DNA of 64,000 nucleotides from Aphrocallistes beatrix (GCA_963281255.1 OY725488.1:2665285-2729284); one strand, 5' to 3'; positions 10,972 to 21,990 are shown, counted from the first letter of the stretch. Translations and numbers: made by a program. The notes: generated by a model not told the origin, from the sequence alone.

Positions 10972-13900
10972 ATGGCAGCATCCCGTCATGGCTCTTTCGG
11001 GGAATTTGACAGTGGCAGTGAGGATTGGGCTTCTTACACTGAGCGGCTCCAACAGCATTATGCAGCCAATGAGATAGAGGCTGCGGGGAAGCAGAGGGCT
11101 ATTCTTCTGAGCTGCTGCGGACCCCAGACATACCAACTGATCAAAAACCTGCTGGCGCCTGAGAAGCCGGCCGATAAAACCTATGCAGAAATTGTGCAGT
11201 TGGTAAAGGACCATTTAGATCCGAAGCCATCGCTAATTGTCCAGAGGTACATCTTCCATTCCCGTTCACGCAAAGAGTCTGAATCAGTAGCTGCATTTGT
11301 CGCTGAGCTAAGGAGATTATCAGAACACTGTGGGTTTGGAGATGTGCTACAAGACATGTTGCGTGATCGCCTAGTCTGCGGGATCAATGATGGACATATT
11401 CAGCGTAGACTACTTGCGGAGCCGGAGTTGACGTACAAGAAGGCTTTCGATATAGCACAAGCTGTGGAGTCAGCGGAACGTAATGCCAAGGATCTCCAGG
11501 CCCCGAGAGAAAGAGAAATACACTTAATGAAAGATGAGTCCGGATTATCAGAATTAATCAGAGACGATCGGACCGATTCGGGAGCAAAAGGAGGAGGAAG
11601 TCTTGACCAAGATCAAGTGCATTCCATGAAATTCTCTGCTCGATCTCACACACGGGCACAGGTCCATGGGCAGGGAGGCCCTTGTTACAGATGTGGTGGC
11701 AGGCATCAAGCTAGGGATTGCCGATTCAAGGAGATGACCTGTTTTAACTGTCATAAACAGGGTCATTTAGCAAAAGTTTGCCAAGGCAGAACTAGAACAG
11801 CTTCAACATTCGCGGGAATCAGTCAGAAGAATATCAATCTAATGAACCAAGATAGCGGGAATCGCAACTACGAGCCATCCCGAGAATATGAGCTCTACAA
11901 TATCGGAGATTCGAACATCTCCCCTATACGCGTGAACCTTAAAGCAAACGGAATTGAACTCCAGATGGAAATTGATACAGGTGCTACCAGATCGATCATA
12001 AGCAAAAGAACATACGACTATTTGTGCCAATCAAGGAATGCACCCGTACTTAGGTCAACATCTACGCGATTGAGAACGTATACGGGGCAGGTTATTGAAG
12101 CAATTGGGGAAATCGATGTGGATGTCGTACTAGAGGGACAACGTGAAAGATTAAATCTGACAGTTGTAGAAGGAGATGGACCAAGCCTCTTAGGGAGAGA
12201 CTGGTTAGCAAAACTTAGAATCAACTGGTGTCAACTTAACAAGATTCATCATTCGAACGAGTTGCAAAATACCTTGGACGAGTACTCAAACGTATTCAAG
12301 GACGAATTGGGGCATGTCAAAGAATTTCCAGCCAAAATTTCCGTTGATCCGGAGGCTTCCCCAAAGTTTTGTAGGGCTAGAACAGTACCTTATTCACTAC
12401 GCGAGAAGATAGAACAAGAAATTTCGCGGTTAGAGCAGCAAGGGATAATTGAAGCAGTTAGGCATTCAAATTGGGCTGCCCCAGTTGTACCGGTAGTTAA
12501 AAGTGATGGAACTATTCGGCTATGCGGAGATTATAAAGTAACGATAAATCAATCATCAAAAGTAGACAAATACCCGCTTCCGCGTATCAATAATTTGCTA
12601 GCTTCATTAACCGGAGGGATATCATTTTCTAAATTGGATCTAGCCCATGCTTATTTACAGATACCGCTGGAGGAAGGATCCAAAAGGTTCACGACCATTA
12701 ATACACATAAGGGATTATATCAATACAACCGATTACCATTTGGAATTTCAGCTGCACCTGCGATATTTCAAAGAACAATGGAGAGTATTCTCCAAGGAAT
12801 CCCAAGAGTTTGTGTTTACTTAGACGATATATTAGTAACTGGGGAAACAGATAGCGACCATTTGAAGAATTTAAAAGAAGTTCTAACGCGCTTAGACAAG
12901 GCAGGATTCCGACTAAAACGAGAAAAATGTGCATTCTTATTAACCTCTGTAGACTATCTGGGTCACACGGTTACGGCAGATGGACTCAAGCCAAATGTAA
13001 AGAAAGTTCAGGCAATTGAGAATGCCCCCAGACCACTGGATGTAAGTCAACTAAGGTCTTTCATTGGAATGATGAATTATTACGGAAAGTTTTTGCCGAA
13101 TCTCTCCACAATTTTGGCTCCCTTATACTCTCTACTACACAAGCATTCTAGGTGGGTCTGGGGACAGGAACAAGAACGTGCATTCATTCTGGCAAGAAGT
13201 TTCCTTACGTCCAGTCAGCTGTTAGTCCACTTTGACCCTGAAAAGGAACTAGTTGTGTGCTGCGACGCTTCACCCTACGGGCTGGGGGCTGTTTTATCCC
13301 ATCGAATGCAGGATGGTTCTGACAGGCCAGTTTTTTATGCATCTCGCTCTCTGTCACCCGCCGAGAGAGGGTATTCCCAGCTAGACAAGGAAGGTCTTGC
13401 AATAATGTTTGCGGTTAAGAAATTTCATCAGTTCTTATATGGATGTCGTTTCACATTACACACAGACCACAAGCCCCTCCAGCATATCTTTGATCGGAAC
13501 AAGCCAGTACCGCCTCTCGCATCAGCTAGACTGCAGAGATGGGCATTACTTCTTGGGGCGTATGATTACAGGATAGAGTACAAGGGTGCCGAAGGAGTTC
13601 GACATGCAGATGGATTGAGTCGACTTCCTTTACCAGTGTCGCCTGCGAGTGTTCCAATTCCTGGAGAGACCATTTTGCTCTTACAGAATTTGGAACTATC
13701 TTCATTAAATGCAAAGAAAATCAAACATCTTACAGATTATGACACAGTATTAGCTAGAGTCCGTCTAGCCATTTTACAAGGGAATAGTATGCCAGATGAA
13801 GATTCTTTTGGACCCTACCAGGACAAGCGAGACGAACTTAGTGTACAAGATGGGTGCATATTGCGAGGAAGTAGATTAGTAGTTCCTATCAAAGGAAGGG

Positions 13901-14973
13901 AACTCGTATTGGATCTGCTTCATCAAGGGCACCCTGGTATCTCCAGGATGAAAAGCTTAGCAAGGGGGTTTGTCTGGTGGCCGGGAATCGATAATGAATT
14001 GGAGAGGAAAGTGGGTACATGCGAACAATGTCAGTACAATAAACGGACACCCACACAGGTTCCCTTGCATCCATGGGAGTGGCCGCAACGGCCTTGGGGG
14101 CGTATTCACATAGATTACGCTAGGCCCTTCCTTGGAAAGATGTTCCTCCTCGTGGTCGATGCACACTCAAAATGGATCGAGATTGCCATAGTCAGTTCTG
14201 CAACTTCCACGAATACTATAGAAGAATTGAGAAGAACATTTGCGGTTCATGGATTGCCCGAAGTACTCGTATCCGATAACGGCACGGCATTCTCCAGTGC
14301 AGAATTCCTGGACTTTGCGAAGCGTAATGGTATTAGACATATCAGGACTGCACCGTATCACCCGTCGTCAAATGGGCAAGTAGAAAGGGCAGTCCAGACG
14401 TTCAAAGACTCCATGAAGGGAAGTTCATCAGACACAATTCAAACTAGAGTTTCAAGGTTTCTCTTCACTTACCGGACGACACCCCATACAACTACTGGGA
14501 TTTCACCTGCAGAGTTGCTAATGGGTAGGCAGTTGCGAACTCACTTGAGCCTTCTAATACCGGATATAGAATCGTCAATAACGAGGAGGCAAGAATATCA
14601 GAAGGAACGATATGACACACACTCTAGAGAAAAGTCGGTAACGGAAGGTAGTGAAGTTCTTATACGCGATTTTACAGCGAGTACATCTAAATGGATGAAA
14701 GGCGTAATAAAAGGTAGAAGTGGCCCTATGTCATGTAATATAGAAATGGAGGACGGTAGGATTATACGTCGACACTTGGATCACATAAAGCCATACCTTG
14801 CGGCAGATAGGAATTCCGAATACATAGAGCGACAGGATGACAGCTACTACCCGCTATCAGATCAGGTTCCTATAATCACCGAACAGTCAACTCCTGTACA
14901 AGCTTCGGATATACAGCCACGCCGGTCTAGTCGGATACGCAACCCTCCGCAACGGTACGAACCAGAAACCTGA
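10972..14973 (+). CDS. gag-pol: Gag-Pol polyprotein of a Ty3/Gypsy retrotransposon
   Basis: The 1333-aa single-frame polyprotein packages and copies the element RNA and integrates the cDNA. Visible parts in order: a retrotransposon Gag region (about 1-180); two CCHC zinc knuckles (about 238-270, CYRCGG and CFNCHKQGH); a retropepsin-type aspartic protease with DTGA (about 335); reverse transcriptase with SKLDLAHAY (about 555) and the YLDD active site (about 615); RNase H with CDAS (about 761) and a TDHKPL histidine (about 833); an integrase HHCC finger (about 984-1025); and the catalytic D, D, E at HIDYA (about 1047), SDNGTAF (about 1101) and NGQVERA (about 1138). A GPY/F-like module (RSGPMSCNIE) follows. 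No chromodomain is evident. The two-knuckle Gag and K02A2.6-like Pol suggest the Mag-type branch. Gag and Pol are fused without frameshift or stop. The start is the first ATG after the 5' LTR. All catalytic residues are present. Confidence 0.95.
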   Translation: MAASRHGSFGEFDSGSEDWASYTERLQQHYAANEIEAAGKQRAILLSCCGPQTYQLIKNLLAPEKPADKTYAEIVQLVKDHLDPKPSLIVQRYIFHSRSRKESESVAAFVAELRRLSEHCGFGDVLQDMLRDRLVCGINDGHIQRRLLAEPELTYKKAFDIAQAVESAERNAKDLQAPREREIHLMKDESGLSELIRDDRTDSGAKGGGSLDQDQVHSMKFSARSHTRAQVHGQGGPCYRCGGRHQARDCRFKEMTCFNCHKQGHLAKVCQGRTRTASTFAGISQKNINLMNQDSGNRNYEPSREYELYNIGDSNISPIRVNLKANGIELQMEIDTGATRSIISKRTYDYLCQSRNAPVLRSTSTRLRTYTGQVIEAIGEIDVDVVLEGQRERLNLTVVEGDGPSLLGRDWLAKLRINWCQLNKIHHSNELQNTLDEYSNVFKDELGHVKEFPAKISVDPEASPKFCRARTVPYSLREKIEQEISRLEQQGIIEAVRHSNWAAPVVPVVKSDGTIRLCGDYKVTINQSSKVDKYPLPRINNLLASLTGGISFSKLDLAHAYLQIPLEEGSKRFTTINTHKGLYQYNRLPFGISAAPAIFQRTMESILQGIPRVCVYLDDILVTGETDSDHLKNLKEVLTRLDKAGFRLKREKCAFLLTSVDYLGHTVTADGLKPNVKKVQAIENAPRPLDVSQLRSFIGMMNYYGKFLPNLSTILAPLYSLLHKHSRWVWGQEQERAFILARSFLTSSQLLVHFDPEKELVVCCDASPYGLGAVLSHRMQDGSDRPVFYASRSLSPAERGYSQLDKEGLAIMFAVKKFHQFLYGCRFTLHTDHKPLQHIFDRNKPVPPLASARLQRWALLLGAYDYRIEYKGAEGVRHADGLSRLPLPVSPASVPIPGETILLLQNLELSSLNAKKIKHLTDYDTVLARVRLAILQGNSMPDEDSFGPYQDKRDELSVQDGCILRGSRLVVPIKGRELVLDLLHQGHPGISRMKSLARGFVWWPGIDNELERKVGTCEQCQYNKRTPTQVPLHPWEWPQRPWGRIHIDYARPFLGKMFLLVVDAHSKWIEIAIVSSATSTNTIEELRRTFAVHGLPEVLVSDNGTAFSSAEFLDFAKRNGIRHIRTAPYHPSSNGQVERAVQTFKDSMKGSSSDTIQTRVSRFLFTYRTTPHTTTGISPAELLMGRQLRTHLSLLIPDIESSITRRQEYQKERYDTHSREKSVTEGSEVLIRDFTASTSKWMKGVIKGRSGPMSCNIEMEDGRIIRRHLDHIKPYLAADRNSEYIERQDDSYYPLSDQVPIITEQSTPVQASDIQPRRSSRIRNPPQRYEPET

Positions 14974-15011
14974 CTTCTAGGAAGGCAACTTCATTACTCG
15001 CTTACTTCATT

Positions 15012-15023
15012 AGGAAGGAGGAG
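15012..15023 (+). other. Polypurine tract
   Basis: The purine run AGGAAGGAGGAG ends exactly at the first base of the 3' LTR, as expected for the plus-strand primer of LTR retrotransposons. Confidence 0.85.
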
Positions 15024-15228
15024 TGTTGTAACACTGTTTAGGAATCTAGAATGTTCTTAACTCAACTGTAGCAGTAGGTTCTTATAGAGCTTCCTATCAG
15101 GGAGTGAAATAGCATATTTAGTACTATATAGGTATGTTCTAGATGTTAAGTTGTGTGTGTTGGTATTACTACGAATTCATTAATTACTATTGGTTACGTG
15201 CCGAGATTACAGTTATACAATTACGACA
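15024..15228 (+). repeat. 3' LTR of the Gypsy element
   Basis: The 205-bp repeat is identical by eye to 10748-10952 and is followed by the CACAC target duplication. Confidence 0.95.
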
Positions 15229-15543
15229 CACACAATAAGGAGAAATGTTTTTAAAATATTTAAATTTTATTTGAAGTCTAATATCAATCAAGGTAGATTA
15301 AATGTTCGATAGAAGTAAGTTTGAACAACATTTATGGAGTAATTAGTGAAAATCGAATCAATTCCAATACTTAAGACACCTCCCTAGGTTGCTTAAAGTT
15401 CGGTCTTAAGTTCGGTCTTAAGATCGAACTTAAATCTTAGTGAATACCATTCTTAGTGAATACGACTTAAGATCGAACTTAAGACTTAAGCACTAAGATC
15501 GATCTTAAGATCGGTCTTAAGTTCTTAGTGAATACGGCCGCTG

Positions 15544-15974
15544 GTGTCGCTCTAAAAACGACACATTTTAATAATCGAAATAATTCAACAAATAAATTTT
15601 TTTTAAAAAAAATTGGTTAATTTTCAAGGAAGCAATCGGACACAATATGCTTACAATCCTTTAGAAACTTTTCAAATTATTTCATAAATGGATGATCTAT
15701 CTAATGAACAGACAGATTTTTGAAATTTTGAAAATGTTAAAAATTCACACTAAAAGACCCGAGGAAGTTTCTTTTAAGCAATTTTTATTAATCACCTTTA
15801 GTTTTAACTACTTTGGAAAATTAAATAACGTGCTAATAACCTTATTCGACAACTTATAGCAGTACTTAACTTCAAAGTATGGTATATCAAAAATTTACAC
15901 CATCAATAGGTGAACAACTGGTCATCGATGACTGTCCACCCAAAAATAACCACATTCGATAGTATCCGCCGGAA
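15544..15974. other. Interior of an older palindromic element; no gene
   Basis: The first bases (gtgtcgctc...cgacacatttt) continue the left arm that the Harbinger-like element interrupted. The remainder is AT-rich with no coding signal. Confidence 0.45.
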
Positions 15975-16415
15975 TCCCAGATCAATAACTTCTTAGAACC
16001 ATGTCAGATCATCATTTGAATTCTGAATCCGTGTCCCGCATTGAATTTCCAGTAATTTGATATATATATTGACCATATTTGGAGAATTTTGTGTTTGTCC
16101 ATGCCTAGCAACTGCCAAGAATATTTTTATATTCCTGGCCGTTGCTAGGAACCCGCGGCGAAAATTTCTCCAAATGTGGTCCATATGTATATCAAATTGC
16201 TGGAAATTTAGTGCTGAGCACGAATTCTGCATCAAAATGATGATCTGGCATGGTTAAAAGAAGTTATGGATATGAGACATTTCGCTTCAAAAATGTGTCC
16301 TTTTTTTGGCGACACCAGGTTGTACAAGTGGCTCTAAGTGGCGAAATATTAGCATTGAAATGAAAATTTTTGATAAAAAACAAAATGCCCATAGGAAAGG
16401 TCAACCTTAAATTTC
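15975..16415. repeat. Palindrome and right arm of an older element
   Basis: Bases 15975-16110 and 16115-16262 are inverted copies of each other; both contain 'tttgatatatatattga'-like and 'gttgctagg'-like blocks. They are related to the arms of the long-TIR element at 32445-35433. The block 16290-16415 is the inverted partner of 9005-9164 and 15541-15570, and provides the empty-site reference for the CTG insertion. Confidence 0.65.
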
Positions 16416-17334
16416 CACTATGTTCTGCTTTTTTATGATTTCATGTATAAATCTTTTCTCTTGAGTCCGGCGAAATTCGCCGCTTCTTGCTTTATCATGG
16501 CTCAAGTTAGCATATCCTACTTTACCAAGTATTTCTAGATTTAAAAGTTTTAGAAAGACGTTATTTTTCAAAATTCGTAGACTCAAGTTTACACCATATT
16601 TTCCTTTTTTTATAGAAATATGTACTTTCATTATTCAATTTGTGAATCATTTTTTTTATTTTATTTTATCTCATTTATTTGGTTTGCTCTTTTTCGTGAG
16701 TCAAAAGCTAGTTTTCAAAAATGTGTTTTTGATCCTTCACTCCAAGAACAAATTCGAATAGAGGTTATGAGGAATATTTTAATTTTCAAACTCGACATAC
16801 CGTTAAGCCTAATTATTAACCCTCCTCCACCCATTTCCTTAACAGAACTTAAGCATGCTCGTGAAGAATATACTATTGCAACGCGTATAACTGGTATGTA
16901 CTTTTATGTTGTGTGTATTTTTTCCAGACCATCAATTCTATATCTTTACTTTTGTACTTATTTTAGGAAAATATTCTCAAAGTAGATCATCAGGGGAAAA
17001 ATTGTAAATGGGGTGAGTGCCCCCCTCAAAATACCACTTATTATAGATTTCAGAGATGCATTTTTTAGAAATATTATTATCATTAGAATAGTTTATTTTC
17101 TTGATTAGAGCTATGTAATAAAAATTAAAGTGAAAATTAAGTTCTGGGAAATTTTAAATGAAGTCTACGGTCCTAACAAAAAGGGTGGGTCCTGCGTCCC
17201 ACCCGCCCTCCCGAAATATCCTAAATACCACTGCTCATTTGCTTAGAATCGGGATAAAAGGCCGTTTTCGCGAGTTTTGATCTTTAAGTTTATAGGTCTT
17301 CTCCATTTTGGTGGTGTTCGAACTTAAATATTAT
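16416..17334. other. No recognised gene; one weak spliced-looking frame
   Basis: A + strand frame at 16620-16985 includes a hydrophilic stretch (EEYTIATRITG near 16865-16895) followed by a GTATGT donor-like site and a TTTTAG acceptor-like site at about 16966. After joining it would stop soon. I do not recognise the product, the N-terminal half is low-complexity, and it may be chance. The block 17005-17035 with 'gagtgcccccctc' looks like an element end. Confidence 0.25.
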
Positions 17335-17735
17335 TGGAAATAAAATTTCTTATTCTCAAACAATCTTAGTTATTATGGGCTTTAGAGATTGTAATCCGAA
17401 TATTTTCAATGATTTCAAAGATTTTTCGAGTCAATTTCGGGTGATTTTGCAAAATGTACTTAATTTGATCTCGTGAAATACTAATTTTATATCGTTTCTA
17501 ATAATGAATTCAATGGGTTTATAAAATATTTCCATGGTGAATGAAATCTGGTGCTAAATCGTCATAGAACATCGATTATAAAGACTTTTTTTAAAGGAGC
17601 AGTGACCTTGATTCTCGATTTTCGCTGCGTGCCTGGACACATTTTCCCCCCATTAAACTCACCATAAAAAACACAGTTCCAGGTCTTAGACTCGAAAAAT
17701 AAAATCATTGAAAATATTCGAATTACAATTTCTAA
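17335..17735. mobile_element. Truncated copy of the 771-bp palindromic MITE
   Basis: The sequence matches 28900-29570 in pieces, including the block 'tcgattttcgctgcg' and the outer arms. The TA-flanked ends seen at 28861 and 29631 are absent. Confidence 0.65.
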
Positions 17736-17781
17736 GTGTCCGCCAGTCGCACTTTGCAAGCAAGCGTAGCGTGCTTGTATT
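17736..17781 (+). repeat. Family D tail fragment
   Basis: This is a decayed form of the family D 3' end (gtgtccgccag...caagcaagcgtagcgtgcttgta). It abuts the Tc1 relic, whose other side meets a family D 5' terminus at 18838. Confidence 0.6.
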
Positions 17782-17795
17782 CAAATAAATTGTCA

Positions 17796-18818
17796 TCAGT
17801 ATTTAGTAGAACCTCCCTTTGCTTGAATTACAGCTTTACATCTTTGCTGCATGCATCTATCAGTATGGAGCTGGTTAATATCGATGCTATCCCAAGTACT
17901 CAATATAGCATTCCACAACTCCGAGGTTCTATTGGCTTTTCTCTTGAATTCTTAGGAAAAATTGATCCCAAAGGTTCTCAATCGGGTTTAGATCAGGTGA
18001 CTGTGCCGGCCAATCAATTACCTAATTTTTTTGCTCATCAAACCACTGCTTAGTATCCTTTGACCTGTGTCTTGGGGCGTTGTCCTGCTGAAATGTCCAT
18101 CCAGAATGTAGATATAGCAAATCAACCCTTGGAATTAGAGCATTTTCCAAGATATCAATGTGGGAACCTGTCTTGAGGTTCCCAGATACTTTCCACAAGA
18201 GTCCTACGCCACTCCAGCAAAAACATCACTAAACCATGATACCACCCCCACTAAATTTGCAGGTTTTTTTAATACACCTCTCCGAAAACTCCTCCCCTTT
18301 CATTCTCCTTACGTACACTCTCCCGTCATTAGTATAGAGAAGGAATCCTGATTCGTCACTGAACATAATTCTTGCCCATTCTTCAGTACAGTCCTTGTGT
18401 GCCCTTGCGAAGGCAAGACGGTCTCTCTAATGCTTGGGAGGTAGGCGGGGCTTCCTTCGTGGTTTCCGTCCGAACAGTCCTGCTCCTCATAACCTTCTCT
18501 GGACTGTTGAAGTGGAAAGTTTTAGCGAATATTCTGATAATACTTCGGCTCTGATCTGAGTAGCAGTCTTAAATCGATCCGTTTTGCATTTTCTGACTAA
18601 TAAACTGTCATGCCTTTTGGTTGTGTCACGAGGCCTACCCGGAGTAGTGATGTCTCTTACCTAGCGTCGCCAGTCAGTCTATGTTTCCTTAGGATCTCAG
18701 CTACACTCTTTTGGCTGCACTCAACAATTGTAGCTACCTCCCTCTGAGTATGGCCTCTATTCGATAACAATATTAGGTTTGCTCGATTTTCAATGGAAAT
18801 TCGGGGTTTTGAAAGCAT
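17796..18818 (-). pseudogene. Tc1-type (DD34E) transposase relic
   Basis: The start ATG is at 18818 and the terminal stop at 17796-17798, giving about 340 codons, the usual Tc1 length. The N-terminal helix-turn-helix is recognisable (RGHTQREVATIVECSQKSV). The catalytic region keeps FQQDNAPRH (second D) and AQSPDLNPIENLWD (E), with 34 residues between, hence DD34E. Several in-frame stops and frameshifts make it dead, including one between QKN and VIDW. The ends of the element are poorly defined: only a short inverted match (CATCAGTATTT near 17793, AAATACTGAT near 18828) is seen. It lies exactly between a family D tail and a family D 5' end. Confidence 0.85.
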
Positions 18819-18837
18819 CGAAAGTTCGAAAAATACT

Positions 18838-19722
18838 GATAAATCCTTACTATTAAAACTCGATTAATGTCTATATATGTATATAAATTTATATATATCT
18901 GTAACGAATTGATTTAAGAAACTACCAGGCACAGAAAGCTTATCAATATTTGATGCTTGATATTACTTGTCCCAAGTCACAGCCATTATATATGATGGCG
19001 ATTAGTGACACAAAGTGGCAAAGGTTGATAATTTTCTACATAAGAATAAGTATTTGAGTTGTGACTCTGAATTACGAGTAATTAGAATGTGTAGCTTACG
19101 AATTTGAAAAAAAAAGAGTATTTTCTACTGTTTGAGGACATCTTCCTTTTTTGAATAGTTCTAATTTAATACTATTTGTACAGAATTTTTCGTGGTAGTT
19201 GAATACTTTTGTCCGGGTACTGTATATATCTGCAACGAATTGATTGAAGAAACTACCAGGCAGAGAAAAATGATTTTGGCATGTGGGAGTCTTTTGACTA
19301 TTGCTCCACTAAGTTCTGACCTGGCGAAAATTTCGACTCATCATGTAATTATGACGTCATCGTCACCTTTTTTATAATTAGAAATTTCAGTTATTCGACT
19401 TATGACTCGGGCATTTTAGGTGATAAAAGGCTGAAATTTTAATCGAATGTTGTATATTAGTATACCACACATATGATGCAACTATAATCAAAAATTGATC
19501 ACTCATCACTGTTATGAATTGATCATTCCGCATCAAAAGTTAAAAAATTGACAAATTTTGTGATTTTTCGAGTGATATCGATTTTAACCGTAAGACAGAC
19601 ATCTTTAGTGATGTTATCTCCCTTATAATTATTCAATGTGAGCTCAGGAGCTTGAAGGGCGGCCCTGGCGGACACTTTGTGTCTGCAAACTGTGTATCAC
19701 AAGCATTCGAACGCGCGCTTAT
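18838..19722 (+). repeat. Family D repeat with internal Tc1-type MITE fragment
   Basis: The copy opens with CCTTACTATTAAAACTCG and a (TA) microsatellite. It then has a short body start, a MITE fragment (18941-19222), and a second body start at about 19233 running to the tail 'gcgcgctta'. It retains a TGACGTCA at about 19350. The tail is diverged. Confidence 0.7.
18941..19222. mobile_element. Tc1-type MITE (family T) fragment
   Basis: This matches the right half of 4527-5004, ending 'gtccgggtactg' next to TA. The left end is missing. Confidence 0.6.
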
Positions 19723-20171
19723 ATAGTATATATATATATATATATAGTAATGATAAAAAGCTTCTAGAGAGCATATTTGGAATTTAGAATGAGAGTCTAC
19801 GACTTTTAGTTTCCAATTTATGATTTTGAACAATGTTGCGGCATCACATGGCTAAAATTTTAAAATTTTTCATTGCATTGTATGGAAAGCAAATATTATT
19901 ACTGAAACATATATATATATATTTATATATACATATATATATGTTACAGTCAATGTGTAATATCAGTCAATTTGTAAATTGCCTGAAATTTCCAGTCAAT
20001 TTATAAATTTCCTGATTCACTTTGGCAATTTACAAATTGACTGAATCATTGGTCAATTTATTTGACAGGTTGACTGAAGCGTATTACCAATTGAATTTAT
20101 TGATATCGATATACATTAACAGCATGTGATTATAGTATATTGACTTTAAAACGTTCACATATCGTTCCCAT

Positions 20172-21990
20172 TCAGATCTTGTTGGGGCAGGTCATACTCG
20201 CGTGACACATGCTATTACATTTAAGTCCAGCCTTGAAACATTTGCATTTGTTTGATTTGCTTTGTTTGCCACTTTGTGTACAGTTGCACTTGGCAAACCC
20301 TTGTCTACCACACTTAGACCCTTGTTGAACAGCTTGTCGCAGGCCTATTTCTTTGTCTGTGGAGAAATCGTTCACACTGTACAGCGGATGGGGACACAAA
20401 TCAAATTGTTTTCGGCTGTAAGATCCTTTCAGGATTCCTGCACACAGACTGCTATACGGTACATGTCATTTTCATTTCTGTCCAGAATTACACCCATGAT
20501 GTTTCGAGGATCACCTCTACCGCGATCCACTAATGGGGTTGGAATAATTACATTATCTCCAGGATGAATGTTGTGCCGTATTTGGATAGAGGTTTCCTGA
20601 GACGAAGGAGCAGATGAAGATATTGAATAAGTAGCTTCTGAGGAATCAGGTGACGTGTCTTCTTGTGTAGGAAGATTTGAAGAAACTGTGGTCTGGTTAC
20701 CTGAAGAGACTTGAGAGGGGTCAGATTGCTGATATGCAGCCATCAGGTCGTCTTCGGACACAAGGCTTTCTAGGATTTCACTAGGAAGGGATGCTGAACG
20801 TAGTCCAACTTGTGCATCACGTCCAAACAAGGCCTTGAATGGAGATTGTTTAATTTCAGAATGGTAACCACTGTTCTTCTGAAACTGCGTAAAACGAAGC
20901 CCAGTTGACCAATCTGTGGAGTCATTGTCACCTAACTAGGCAATTAGCATGTCTTTGACGTCACAATTCAGTCTGTCAACCGATCCCTGGCTTTCGGGAT
21001 GGCGAGGTTTACCATGGACCATAAGTAGATCTGGCCACATAACCTTCTGTTCAGTGATGACTGATGCTGTAAATTCACTGCCGTTGTCACTCTGGAGAAT
21101 TTGAGGGGCGCCTAGTAACAAGAAAATGTCAACCAGTTGCCACGCGACTTCGACAGCACGTTTGGAAGTCAAAGAGCGTAACACAGTACTTTGTTAAGTG
21201 GTCTTGATAAACCATGATCCATTGATATGAAACTTTGCACATGGACTGCATGTCAATTAGGTCAACCTGAGCACGGGAACCAAAGTCTTTGGACAGAATT
21301 GGCTTCACAACAACACCCTTAGTGGTGGAACGCTTACGTTTCTGTTGACATTGAACACATAGAGATTTGTAGAGCTCAATGGAGTCACGAGTGACGTTTG
21401 CATATTTGTTCAAAGCTTTAGTCATCTTGTCTCGACTGCCATGGCCGCATGCAACATGGGCGCGTTTAATGATGTCGAACATATCATCTATGTGAGTAAA
21501 GTAAACAAGTTCTTGGGAGCCTCCACTTTGCTTTCGAATCAACTTCTCAACATCGCCACACTGAAGAATTTGTACCTGTAAAAGATATAAAATATGTCAC
21601 TTAATCGATGCCAGCGACACAGTACACAACCGTAGTGTTCATATTATTGGCACATTTTCCATGTACATCCAAGGAAACCTAAAACCTCATACGTACGTAG
21701 GCTATAGACAATTAGAGACTAATTATGGTATTGTATGGAACATTTATTTGACCTGAATCTAAGTAATGCATGCCTTGAATCAGGTTCTAATTGTGGAACC
21801 AATAATTATTGTTTACATACCTGCCAAGGATATAGTACTTCCTGTTGGACTTCTTTGCGGTGTCAGATGCAACTTTGACCTCTTCAAGGAACAAAAAATA
21901 CTCTTAGTCTTTTGTCATCAACAATGATTTGGTATCAGAGCTTTTTCGTTTCAACATCTCACGGAAAGCATGTTCCATAGTGTCCGCCAT
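20172..21990 (-). pseudogene. Ginger1 transposase (KRBA2-like integrase), two exons
   Basis: Exon 1 is 21821-21990 (ATG at 21990, donor GTATGT) and exon 2 about 20172-21575 (acceptor TTTTACAG). Order: N-terminal region, an integrase zinc finger with H and C pairs (HVACGHGS and CVQCQQK, near 21440 and 21350), then the catalytic core with VDLIDMQSM (first D), LQSDNGSEFT (second D) and PESQGSVDR, where the usual E falls in this block. A linker and GDPRNIMGVILDR follow, then a C-terminal CxC-rich tail (NCTQSGK, NKCKCFKAGLKC). Damage: an in-frame TAA in exon 1, a frameshift near 21190, a TAG replacing a conserved Trp at about 20938, and a shift near 20430. It is related to the KRBA2/SCAND3 integrase genes domesticated in vertebrates. 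It is dead. Confidence 0.85.

Larger units (their letters stand above)
10748..15228 (+). mobile_element. Ty3/Gypsy LTR retrotransposon, apparently intact
   Basis: The element has two 205-bp LTRs that I read as identical, a 5-bp target duplication (CACAC at 10743-10747 and 15229-15233), a polypurine tract and one uninterrupted Gag-Pol frame. Identical LTRs and an open frame imply a recent insertion, the youngest large event in the window. It inserted downstream of the Myb-like gene inside the Harbinger-like element. No envelope gene is seen. Confidence 0.95.
9168..15540 (+). mobile_element. Harbinger-like element with Myb gene only, split by Gypsy
   Basis: The ends are CAGCCGTATTCACTAAG and, inverted, CGGCCGTATTCACTAAG, flanked by CTG at 9165-9167 and 15541-15543. 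The paralogous empty site at 16320-16340 (inverted 'caacctggtgtcg') supports a 3-bp CTG duplication. GGCCGTATTCAC-type termini and 3-bp targets fit PIF/Harbinger. Without the Gypsy insertion the element is about 1.9 kb. It carries a Myb/SANT-like gene remnant, but no DDE transposase is recognisable. Its ends are packed with GATC palindromes. Confidence 0.7.

Noticed and set aside
10972-14973. Endogenous retrovirus with envelope
   Set aside because: No envelope frame exists between Pol and the 3' LTR; the space is 50 bp.
16620-16985. 121-codon frame with splice-like sites
   Set aside because: The first half is low-complexity and the second unrecognised; kept only as a note because donor and acceptor alone are weak evidence.
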